Shown here piece after piece: positions 12,259 to 23,046 of a DNA stretch of 64,000 nt. The stretch comes from Arachis hypogaea (Eukaryota; Streptophyta; Magnoliopsida; Fabales; Fabaceae). The notes beneath the pieces are model-generated. The model saw only the letters and a list, made by a program, of their open reading frames with translations, was not told where the DNA came from and searched no databases. Within the stretch, counting starts at the first letter, position 1; each line of letters begins with the position of its first letter. Position numbers and translations under genes: made by a program. The stretch lies in contig NC_092045.1 in NCBI RefSeq assembly GCF_003086295.3, forward strand, positions 92,146,693 to 92,210,692, read 5' to 3'.

Positions 12259-15200
12259 ATGAATGCTTCTACAGATGATGAACACGACGTGGAAAATGGC
12301 AAGTTTGTAAGAAGTAACAGGGGAGTTAAACTCAGCAATCAAGCTTTGTTGTCTGGAATTGCTTATTGCCTTTCTTCATGTGGCATGATATTGGTTAACA
12401 AGTTTGTGCTTTCAAGCTACAATTTTAATGCAGGGATATCCTTGATGTTGTATCAGGTAATTGGTTTCCCCTTGATGTTTTTCTCTTTTTATGTATTATT
12501 TTTGTTTCTTGTATAGTTTGATGAGGTAATTGGGTGATCTTTGTTTGGATGCAGAATTTCATTTCGGTGGTTATTGTTGCTACACTTAGCCTTCTTGGTT
12601 TAGTCTCAACTGAACCTTTGACATGGAAATTGATCAAAGTATGGTTGCCTGTGAATGTTATATTTGTTGGAATGCTTGTTACAAGCATGTTTAGGTATGT
12701 AGTCTTCAGTTTTCTTTGCTACTGTAAATTTATAATACTTTCCTTCCCTCCTTCTTTGGAGTATATTGATCTTTTCCAATATAGTGACTGGTTTTTCTAC
12801 CAACCAATGTTTCGTTTATATGTCTTTTCAAATTAATATTATTTTATTATTATTATATATGGGGAGTTTAATTGAAAGTTTGGTTGCATCAATTGTAGAG
12901 AAGACAGTAGAATCTCCCCTTTAGGTGATTTCGGCATGTGTGACGGATACTCGAACAGTCCTTGTAAGGAGAATAGAATCATTGATCAGATAGAGAATAA
13001 TTCAAAAATTAGACATGAGGGAGAACAAGAAAACCATAGGAAAAATTATCAAAAGAGATTTAATTGTTAGTGAGTTAAATGTTAGTATGGTTTATGATCT
13101 GTGGGATCACTTGAACTATGAGTAGGCTTGGTTGTTTTATTTTGCCGAATAAGCTTGGAGAAATTTTGTTTTAATGAGTAAAGCAATATAGTCATGAAAG
13201 GAAAATAGTGCAAGGAAAATGTTGTTCTTATCCGGGGATTCTCAAAATCATAAAGGATGCTAACTTTTTGTTGTGAAATATGTAATCTAGATTACATATT
13301 GATGTTGCAACAGAGTCTCTCTTGCTTAAGTAGCATTGTTTTGCTTATCATGATTTGTTTATGTGCAGTTTGAAATACATTAATGTAGCCATGGTGACAG
13401 TCCTGAAGAATGTTACTAATGTTATAACTGCACTTGGTGAGATGTACTTGTTCAATAAGCAACATGACAACAGAGTCTGGACTGCTCTTTTTTTAATGGT
13501 ATGTTTGCATGCATCTCCCGCAACCATTATTATTGCCGATATCGTCTCCATTCAAATTGTGAAACGATGTAATCACTATAATAGGAGAATTTTTTTAATC
13601 AGAACAAAAATAGTGATCACTCTGATTAGCTCTTGGTGCCTCTTTCTTCAACGTGATTTCCTTTCCTCTTGCAGATCATTTCAGCAGTGACTGGGGGGAT
13701 TACTGATCTCTCTTTCAATGCAACTGGCTATGCTTGGCAGACATTAAACTGTTTCTTAACAGCATCATATTCTGTGAGTATTTCATTTTGTGAATTCAAC
13801 TTCACCATTGTAATCTTCCTTGTTTTCATGCAACCTCAAGGTCACAGGATCAAGCTGTGAAATCAGCCACTAATGCTTGTAATAGATTAGGCTGCCTATA
13901 TTTTAAAAAATTTTTTTAATGTGTTTTGATATGGTATACTTCAGTGTGGGATAAGTGAAGTAACCAGTTTATGCAATCAAACCTTTTCTGTTCAAAAGCA
14001 AACCATTTTTCAACTATGCCTTCTTGCATTGGAAAGATTTCCTGATTTTTAAGGGTCATTTGGTTCTCCTTTTATTATTCAGAACAGGGGAGCTTCTTGG
14101 TTTTGGTTTAAAAGAATCATTTAGAATTTTCTAATGAATAAATGTAGATAGCGCCGATTGTTGGGTTAGTCAACTTTGCTGATTATTTGGTTGTTTTTTA
14201 TTTTATTGGGTTAGTCAACTTTGCTGATTATTTGGTTGTTTTTTATTTTATTGGGTTAGTCAACTTTGCTGATTATTTGGTTGTTTTTTATTTTATTGCT
14301 GCAGCTGACCCTACGAAGGGTCATGGATACAGCAAAGCAAGTTACTAAATCTGGAGACTTAAATGAATTCTCGATGGTCTTGTTGAACAACACCCTTTCA
14401 ATGCCTTTGGGAATTTTCCTGATTTTGGTTTTCAATGAGGTGGATTATCTCTTAACAACGTGAGGTTTTCTCCTATTTTTTTCTCCTATCTTTGCATGAC
14501 TCGAAACTATTGTATCGCATCCTAAGTTTTCGTTCGCTTTGTGTTTGTGCTGTGTTTCTTTATACAAATACACATATCTGCAATCTGAATCTCCGCAAGA
14601 TGCTTTATATGGTGCTATTTTCTGCATATCTTATTAAATTTTTGGTGTTTCAATTGACAGGCCACTTTTGAGATTACCTAGCTTTTGGATGGTGATGACC
14701 TTAAGTGGCTTTTTGGGTCTAGGAATTAGCTTCTCATCCATGTGGTTTCTTCATCAGACAGGGGCTACGACTTACAGGTTTTGTATTTCGTTTTAGTTTC
14801 GATGCAGACAAGCCGTAAAGTCAACTATAGTACTCTCTTGAAAATAAAAGAATAAAAGACAAACTCAACTTGTTAAAATTTAAAACCGAGACTAGTTAGG
14901 AATAATTGTGAAACAGTAGTTTGTTGTTGTCTAGATTTGAATCCTTAATGCCAGAAGTGTATCTGTTTTAATTGATTGGAGCTGTTAGTATGTTGACGTA
15001 ACTAATTGGCAGTATGCCATTTGCAGCCTTGTAGGTTCGTTGAATAAGATCCCACTTTCAGTTGCAGGCATCCTTCTGTTTCATGTTCCAACTAGTTTGC
15101 AGAATTCTGCTAGCATTTTCTTTGGTTAGTTCTTTGTTTACATTTGCATTATTATTATGATAGTTCTGTATTTTGTTTTGTTTCGCTGCTGAAATGTGTG

Positions 15201-15273
15201 TGTGGAATTGGTAGGTCTTTTGGCTGGAGTGTTTTTTGCGAGGGCCAAAATCCGGGAGAGATCGCAATCCTGA
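12259..15273 (+). CDS. GONST1: Golgi GDP-mannose/nucleotide-sugar transporter, GONST1 type
   Basis: Eight exons: 12259-12456, 12555-12694, 13369-13498, 13675-13773, 14305-14459, 14661-14777, 15027-15124 and 15215-15273. They join to 996 nt (331 aa plus TGA), all introns GT...AG and all phases consistent. The protein is a hydrophobic multi-span carrier of the drug/metabolite transporter superfamily. Recognisable GONST1 stretches include MILVNKFVLSSYNFNAG (exon 1), SLKYINVAMVTVLKNVTNV (exons 2-3) and ISAVTGGITDLSFNA (exon 4). The GSLNK motif at residues 283-287 corresponds to the GXLNK nucleotide-sugar binding motif of GDP-mannose carriers. Arabidopsis GONST1 is a Golgi transporter for GDP-sugars used in sphingolipid glycosylation; substrate specificity here is inferred from family. 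The length fits the family and there is no internal stop. The first ATG in frame gives the expected acidic cytosolic N-terminus. Confidence 0.93.
14163..14297. repeat. Three-copy 45-bp tandem repeat in GONST1 intron 4
   Basis: A 45-bp unit starting GGGTTAGTCAACTTTGCTG and ending TTTTTTATTTTATT occurs at 14163, 14208 and 14253 with essentially no differences. The last copy runs to seven bases before exon 5 (14305), so its T-rich tail supplies the polypyrimidine tract of that acceptor. Confidence 0.9.
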
Positions 15274-15910
15274 GAAAAGGTAGAACCATAGAATCCTATA
15301 GTTAAGTTTGTACTAGAAGGAAGCATTCATTCCCCAGTTATAGAATTTGATTTTTTGGGTGAAGTTGGAAGTTCAATCCATGTATAGCTGTGAGGTTTTG
15401 TCAAAGAGTTGATGGTGTTGGAGAAAAAGCTACTCGGCGGCGTTGGATGGTTCATCATCACTGCCATTCCATCAAGGATTTGTGGATGGAGAAGCTTTGG
15501 GAAAAGAGAAAAAAAAAAGGAAATAAAAAATGTGACTAACCTTTCTGAGTTTGATTGATTCTTGTACCATAAAGAACTTCCATTGTATCCTTGTATTATC
15601 ACGTTACGATTTGTTTGATATGATTGAAAATTCTCAGGGAAATCAAAAGGTGGTTAATATTTCATTCGTTTGAACTTTCTCTCCTTTTTTCGTTCTTGTT
15701 AATGTGACACATTGTTATTCTACTACTATATCATTTACCTTTTTCCATTTATCAGGCTATTTATAATATATTAATAGAAAAATTGAGAGTGTTTCACAGT
15801 TTTCTTCAAAAAACATTGTGGATTGAAACATCTAATATTATTACACAACTTTTTTCCTAGATAACAGTATTATTTTTCATGGATTTGACTATGGTGGTGA
15901 AAGTATAAAG
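15274..15910. other. GONST1 3' flank
   Basis: AT-rich sequence between the transporter stop codon and the 5' LTR of the chromovirus. It should contain the 3' UTR and poly(A) site. I see no further gene. Open frames on the minus strand (for example 15327-15602) lack any recognised domain. Confidence 0.4.
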
Positions 15911-18900
15911 TGTAAATCTCGCTAAAATTAGTAAATAATTAGTCAATAAATCAAATTTTAATTAGGAAAATTAGAAATGTAAATCTAATATTAAAATAGG
16001 ATAAAGCTCTTTAAAACGAAAATTTTGGCAACAATTTCAAAGAATTTGGTCATTGAGCCGGATGGGCCAAATTGGTTGAACCGGGCCCAAAATGGATCCA
16101 AGGCCCAACCGAATCCAACCCATTAAAGAAGACACAGTTTTTTATTTCCTTCTTCTTCATCATTTACGCTGGGAAACATTTTATGGAGGGAGAAGAACAA
16201 AAGCAAAACCTAACCCTCATTCATATACTTAAACCACTATAACTTCCTCATCCGAGCGCCGAGCGATACACCGTTTGCGGCTACACGTCCAGCATGTCAA
16301 GTTCTAAAATTCCATCGGAATAATTTCTTTGGTAAGTCATTTGAGCATTCCAGCCTCTCCTTTCCCTCAATTTTCGAAAATTATGTGTGCCCAAGTTGAG
16401 AATTTGTTAATTTTGATTCTCTAGGTTCAAATTAGCTAGTGGAGCTTGTTGGTTTTGGCTCTCTTGGTCCGGTGCACGGTGAGATTTCTTGCCTTGGCTA
16501 AATTCTTGGTTTTGAGTATGTGAAAACTGAATTTTGAATCATATAAGCATAATAGGTGTGAACTAGGTGTGTGTATACAAGTTTTGGGATTAAATTGTGG
16601 ACATTTGGAGGCTCGGTGAAGGATTGGCACAAAGGTTTTGGTGGTTTTTGTGAGTTGTGGGGCTGTGTGTATGGCTTAAGTGTTGCCTTGGACCAATGCG
16701 AAAATTGGCCAAGTATGATTTAGGTTTCGTGTATTTAATATGTAATGCTCTGTGAAAACTTAGGCTAGACGAACCTAGGATAAGTTGAAATATGTAATTA
16801 TGTTAATGTTTAGTAACCTTGATGGATTTATTAAATGATATTAAGAAGGAGTAGTGATTGATGATTTTGTTGAAAGTGTGGTGTTGGTGTTTGATGATGA
16901 ATTTAATTAAGTTTGATGGAAGTTGATTTAGTGTACTTGAAATAAGGTAGCAATTCTTGATGTAAATGTTGAGCTATTTATGAGAGTGATGTGGAGTATT
17001 TATTGTGGGTAATTGTTGAATAAAAGGGTTAAGTATATATGTTGGTATGTGTGACAAGGGAACTATGTGTATGCATGAGTATATTTGCCATTAATTTGGG
17101 TTGAGGAATTGTGAAGATGTATGTGTATATGTAGGAAGTTATTGAATGATTGAGAATGTTAGGTGTGGTGTGTTGTAAAATGATTGGAAGGTATGGAGTT
17201 GAATATTGGTATGCTTTGGTTGTGAAATATTCTGGTATGGAATGAGATTTTGGTAAAAATATGGGTTTGGAAAATTTTGGAAAAAACTGATTTTTAATGA
17301 ACTTCGGTAGTCCATAACTTGAATCTCAAAATTTGGATGAAAATGAGATTTGTTTCAAATTAAAGAGGGATTTATAAGCTTGGAACGATATAAATTTTGC
17401 CAAAAACCGAATTCTGTAGAGGGAGTTATGGACGCCGAAAATCTGGTGCAAAAAACTGAAAATTTTTAAAATACAGCAGAACCAGAGTTTCTGGTGTGTG
17501 CCTACACAAATTGATGTGCGTACGCACCCAGCAGTAGCAACAACTTCACTTGTGCGTACGCACGCCTTTGTGCGCACGCACACCTGGTGTTTTACAGAAA
17601 ATGTTTGTACGCACGCCACGCACCAGGATATGCTTTTTGCTGGTGGCGCTCGCATAGGTGAGGTGCACGCACACCATGTAGTTCTTGGTTAGTGTGCGCA
17701 CGCACGCACTCATGCGCACGCACACCCTCTGCTTTTCACAAATTGTGCGCAAGCATACTTGTGTGCGTCCGCACACACTCTGTTTTTCAAACACTTGTAT
17801 TTTTATGATTCAAATGTGGTTTCAAACCTCTAAGCCTCTATTTTTATCCTTTTAACCCTAGATCTTACTAGTAAGCTTAGTAATTAGTTGAAACTAAGAA
17901 AATGAGGTAACTTGGGGATGAAGAAAAGGGTAAATGTGATGAATTGTAAGAGAATAATGTGAAAGCTAAATGAATACATGTTGTTATGGCTAAGACGAAT
18001 GATTATATGATGAATGAGAATGGTTTGAATATTATGCGGCTTAAGAATTTAATGATATCTGAGATTCGAGTTTCCTGGGGTAACAGAACCGTGGCTTGCC
18101 ACCACGTGTTCCAAGTTGAAACCCGATACTTTGTTGACCTTACGTCTTAAGGGTGACTAGGCACGTATAAATTCCCGGGAATGGATATCCCCCATTGAGT
18201 GAGATATAAATGATGAATGAATGAGAAATCTATGCATAAACTCATGGGGATGCACGATGAGGGACAGTCTAAGGTTTTCGGAATTGTCGGGTAGGTTGGA
18301 TAACCGACAGATGAGCCTCATCAGCCATAGGACAGGCATACATCAAGTGCATTCTGTTTGTTTTGTCTGCTATGCATTACTTGGGATTGCCTAACTGAAT
18401 ATATATCATGCTAACTGTTATATTTGCTACTTGCACTACCTGTTTCCTACTTGTGCGTGAAATTGTTTGGTTGTTTGTCTATGCTAAATCAATGGTGATG
18501 GAAGAGCGGAGGAAGTGTGGATCGGTTTGGTGTTAATGTTAGGTTTAAAGTAAGTAAGTCTAGAATTCTTTAGGTCACCTACCCTTTTATGGCTTCTGCT
18601 TAGAGTTTAAGTTTTATAACTGTATGTTGGCGTTCTAGGATTGCCTCTGGCATTTCCAAGACCTTATATATCATATGCATGACACCTTTACCATGTTGAG
18701 AACCCCCGGTTCTCACCCTATATTGTGTTGTTGTTTTCAAATGCAGGTCGAGAGGCACCTCGCTAGGCGTCTGAATTCCTGAAGTGGAGTGGTCACTGGG
18801 TTCTTTTGATTATCAGTTTATGTATATATGTACTTAACTACATAGCTTTCTCTCTAAGAAACTTGATTATTTTGTCCTCATAGAGGTTGAAGGAGAGATA

Positions 18901-19260
18901 GGGCCTTATTTCTGTATTTTAAGTATTTTGGGATACTTGTATATGTATGTATATATTCTCCGGCCAGTTTTGGCTTCGCAAGCTGAGTCAGGAGCTAGTT
19001 ATACTGTATTCTTGGCTATCTATCCACTCCTTCGCTTATTTCATATCTATGATCTTTAGGTTTCTTAGCACGCAAGTAATTCCGTTTCCTAAGCGTTGCG
19101 CTTTTTATTTTGCGATTTTGTTTTACCCATTTTTCAAGGCTCTTAGTATATTATATTTTTTCGCTATTATACATATGTATTTTATGATAAGAGGTCCGTA
19201 ACACCATACTAACTCTGTTCTACGACTTAAGTGTAAAGCTCTGTGTAGTAGGGTGTTGCA
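15911..19260 (+). repeat. 5' LTR of the chromovirus, 3350 bp
   Basis: It starts TGTAAATCTCGCTAAAATTAG and ends GTAGTAGGGTGTTGCA, immediately followed by a primer-binding site. It aligns along most of its length with 27457-30170. The 17500-17780 part contains a dense set of GTGCGTACGCAC and TGCGCACGCACA palindromes. Confidence 0.8.
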
Positions 19261-19263
19261 TTA

Positions 19264-19274
19264 TGGTATCAGAG
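19264..19274 (+). promoter_or_regulatory. Primer-binding site, tRNA-Met(i) type
   Basis: TGGTATCAGAG lies three bases after the LTR end. It matches the start of the TGGTATCAGAGC primer site complementary to initiator tRNA-Met used by many plant LTR elements; the next base differs from the consensus. Confidence 0.8.
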
Positions 19275-19442
19275 TAGTTCGTTCCTATAGAGCCTGAGGA
19301 CGGACTGACTATGCTTCTGTGCATTCTCTGTGTATGTGTCTATGTGCTATTAGGATATCTAACAGATATATGTGGCATAAATGTTCATGAGCATGCATTT
19401 GGGACTTAGAGCACTAGACTTGCGAGTCGACATCTGGTTCGT

Positions 19443-19513
19443 GTCCGCGAGTCGACATCTGTATCTACCTCACTTGTTTGGTGTGTATAGGGACCAGATG
19501 TCGACTCGCGGAC
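19443..19513. repeat. Perfect 19-bp inverted repeat in the retroelement leader
   Basis: GTCCGCGAGTCGACATCTG (19443-19461) is repeated in perfect reverse complement at 19495-19513, separated by 33 bases. A third, direct copy of GCGAGTCGACATCTG sits at 19422-19436. It lies between the primer site and gag, where retroelement RNAs carry packaging and dimerisation structures. Function is inferred from position only. Confidence 0.8.
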
Positions 19514-19610
19514 GCAGACGCGGGTGAGGTAGAAGCAGGATTGGAAATGTTATGCCTGAAGCGACATGGAATAATCCTAACCCTGTAGACTTTATGGCTG
19601 CCTTGGGAAC

Positions 19611-22600
19611 ATGGTTGCTACTATGCAGGTGACAACTGAGGCCCTGGAAAACCAAATAAACAATGGGAATAATGGCAACAACGGCGATGAAGGTCCTATG
19701 ACACTTTCCTCCTTTCTGAAGGTTCATCCTCCGACCTTCAGAGGAACCTCAAACCCTACCGATGCGGACAACTGGATTCAAGCCATAGAGCGAGCATTAC
19801 AGGCTCAGCAGGTTCTTGAAGAACAGTGGATTGAGTTTAGAACTTATCAAGTGCAAGGTGAGACTCAGCATTAGTGGCAGGGCACGAGGCGAATTCTGCG
19901 GCCTGATGGGGTTGTAATTTCTTGGGAATTATTCCGAATAGAGTTCTATAAGAAGTAATTTTCCAGTTCAGTTAGAAATGCTAAGGAATTTGAACTACTT
20001 CAGCTTAAACAATGCTAGATGACCGTTACTGAGTACACTAGCAGGTTTGAGGAACTGTGTCATTTTTCACAGATTTGTCAAGAAGCTCCTAAGGATTTTG
20101 CTGAGTGGAAATGTATCAAGTATGAGGGAGGCCTTCGGAGTAATATTCTGAGCTTCGTTGTACCTATGGAGATCAGGGTGTTCTCTGAACTCGTGAACAA
20201 GAGTAGGATGGCTGAGGAGTGTGTGAGAAAGCCTGCAGTTGAGAAGGGAAGTATGAGAATGCCTTTCTAGAGGACTTTAGGGAGGAACTTTGCACAAAGG
20301 GGCAGACAATTCAAGTGTGGCGGCTTTGTCCCTCAGAATAATCAGGGGCAGGGTAACTTCAGGAGGCTGAATGCTAATACTAATCAGGAAAGAAGGCATG
20401 GGAAGCAGCCACAGCAGGATTTGAGCTGTCACAGATGTGGAAAGTATCATCCAGGAGTGCCGTGCAGGTTTGGGACTAGAGTATGCTATTTATGTGAACA
20501 GCCCGAACACTTGGCCAATAACTGCCTAGAGAAGAAGAAGTATAAGACTAGTAGAGTGCAGCAGCCAGGACGAGTGTATACTACTTCCACAGTAGGCACT
20601 AAGGGGTTAGAGACACTGATTAGAGATAACTGTGAGATGGCTGGTAAAATTTTGAATGCCTTATTTGATTCTGAAGCAACACATTTATTTATTACATTTG
20701 AAAAGGCTAATAAGTTAGGATTGAAAATAATGATCCTGGGGGTATGATTTAAAGGTGTATAATGCTACCCATGAGGCGATGGTGACTAGGTTAGGATGTC
20801 CACAAGTTCCGTTTCGAATACAACACCGTGAATTTGTGCATGACCTAATTTTTCTGCCGATGACTGATCTTGATCTCATTCTGGGGTTGGACTGGTTATC
20901 CAAGAACCATGTTCTGCTCGACTGTTCTGAAAAATTAGTGGGCTTTATGCCAGAAGACACAAAAGGGCCGTTTGTGGCGAATAGCTACTACTTGAATTCT
21001 ATGACGGTGAATTGTTCTGGGGTGCTAGGGTATTATGTTTTTAACTGCGGGTGTTTTGGGTGATGATCAAATCTTGGAGCAAATTCTGGTTGTGTGTGAG
21101 TTTCTGGAGGTGTTTCTAGACAATATTGATGAATTTCTACCTAATCGAGAGGTTGAATTCACTATTGAGTTGGTGCCTGGGGCCGGTCCAATTTTGAGTG
21201 CTCCTTATAGGATGTCACCTCTAGAAATGACCGAGCTGAAGTCTCAGCTAGAAGATCTGTTGAGTAAAAACTTTATCTAACCGAGTGTTTCTCTGTGGGG
21301 CGCGCCAATGTTACTGGGGAAGAAGAAAGACGGGAGTATGCGCTTATGTGTTGATTATCGGCAACTGAATAAGATTACTGTGAAGAATAAATACCCGTTG
21401 CCAAGAATTAACGACCTGATGGACCATTTACAGGGAGTCGATGTATTCTCTAAGATTGATCTATGATCCGAATACCACCAGATAAGGGTCAGAGATGAGG
21501 ATATTTCCAAAACTGCCTTTAGGACGCGCTATGGTCACTATGAATACATAGTGATGTCCTTCAGATTGACTAATGCTCCGGCGATATTCATGGATTACAT
21601 GAATAGGATTTTCCATCCATATCTGGACAAGTTTGTTGTTGTGTTCATCGATGGCATTCTTATTTACTCTAAGACATAGGATGAGCATGCAGATCACTTA
21701 CGGACTGTGCTGCAAATCTTGAAGGATAGGAAGTTGTATGCTAAGCTGTCTAAGTGTGAGTTCTGGAAGTCTGAAGTGAAATTTCTTGGCCACGTGGTGA
21801 GTAAACAGGGAATAGCAGTAGATCCTGCTAAGGTTGAAGCAGTGATGAATTGGGAGCGACCAACTTCAGTGACAGAGATCAGGAGTTTCCTAGGTTTGGT
21901 AGGTTATTATTGGAGGTTCATTAAAGGGTTTTCACAGCTCGCCTTGCCTTTAACCAAGCTAACTAGGAAGGATGTTCCTTTTGTGTGGACTCATGAGTGC
22001 GAGGAGAGTTTCCTCGCATTGAAGCAGAGATTGACTACCGCACCCTTGTTGGTGTTGCCTGAGCCGAGTGAATCATTCGAAGTATACTACAATGCATCAC
22101 TGAAGGATTTAGGATGCGTGCTGATGCAGCACCATAAGGTCGTAGCATATGCCTCACGTCAGTTAAGGCCGCATGAAAGGAATTATCTAACTCACGATTT
22201 GAAGCTTGCTGCAGTTGTTTTTGCTTTAAAAATTTGGAGGCATTACCTCTATGGTGTTAGGTTTTGAGTTTTCTCAGACCATAAGAGTTTGAAGTACCTC
22301 TTTGAGCAGAAGGAGTTGAATATGCATCAGAGGAGATGGATGAAACTTCTGAAGGACTATGACTTCGAGTTAAACTACCATCCTAGAAAGGCAAATGTTG
22401 TGGCGGATGCCTTGATTCAGAAGTCTTTATTCACTGCTTGGATGATGCTGCGAGAGGAAGAATTACTAAAAGCATTCCAAGGAATGAAACTGGGAGTCAA
22501 AGAAAAATTTGGGACTTTATGCTTAAGTCAACTACAAATTTCAAGTGATTTCAAGGCTGAACTTCTAAAGGCTCGTCAGAATGACCAAGAATTGTATAAG

Positions 22601-23041
22601 ATTTTGCCGGTGATTGAGAAAGGCAAACGGTGGAGAGTGTCAGAAGATAAGGATGGTTTATGGAGGTTCAAGGACCGGATTATTGTGCTAGATGTCCGGG
22701 ATTTGTGACAAAACATCTTGAAGGAAGCTCATAAGAGCGGGTTCTCAATCCATCCAGGAAGCACCAAGATGTATCAAGATCTAAAGGCAATGTTCTGGTG
22801 GCCATAAATGAAAAATGATGTGGCGTTGCACGTTTCCAAGTGCCTAACTTGCCAAAAAGTTAAAATTGAACACCAGAGACCATCAGGAACCCTTCAACCT
22901 TTAGAGATTCCACAGTGGAAATGGGAGAGCATTGCAATGGACTTTGTGTTGGGTTTACCGAGAACTCGAACGGGTTGTGATGCCATTTGGGTAGTTGTGG
23001 ATTGACTGACCAAGTCGGCTCACTTTTTCCCCATTCGGATA
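19611..23041 (+). pseudogene. Chromovirus gag-pol, first part (gag to integrase core)
   Basis: Gag is seen at 19611-20270 (FLKVHPPTFRGTSNP, then EYTSRFEELCHFSQ). A zinc knuckle of CX2CX3(G)HX4C character lies near 20490-20530 (CYLCEQPEHLANNC). The protease/linker follows at 20755-20960 (FLPMTDLDLILGLDWL). Reverse transcriptase spans about 21130-21750, RNase H about 21950-22430 (to ADALIQKS), and the integrase zinc region and start of the core about 22740-23040. Stops interrupt gag near 19874 and pol near 21278 and 22265, and there are several more. The reverse transcriptase active-site block reads [10 protein letters not shown] at about 21645, where the family has two adjacent aspartates, so a catalytic residue is lost. 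Confidence 0.85.
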
Positions 23042-23046
23042 AGTTG

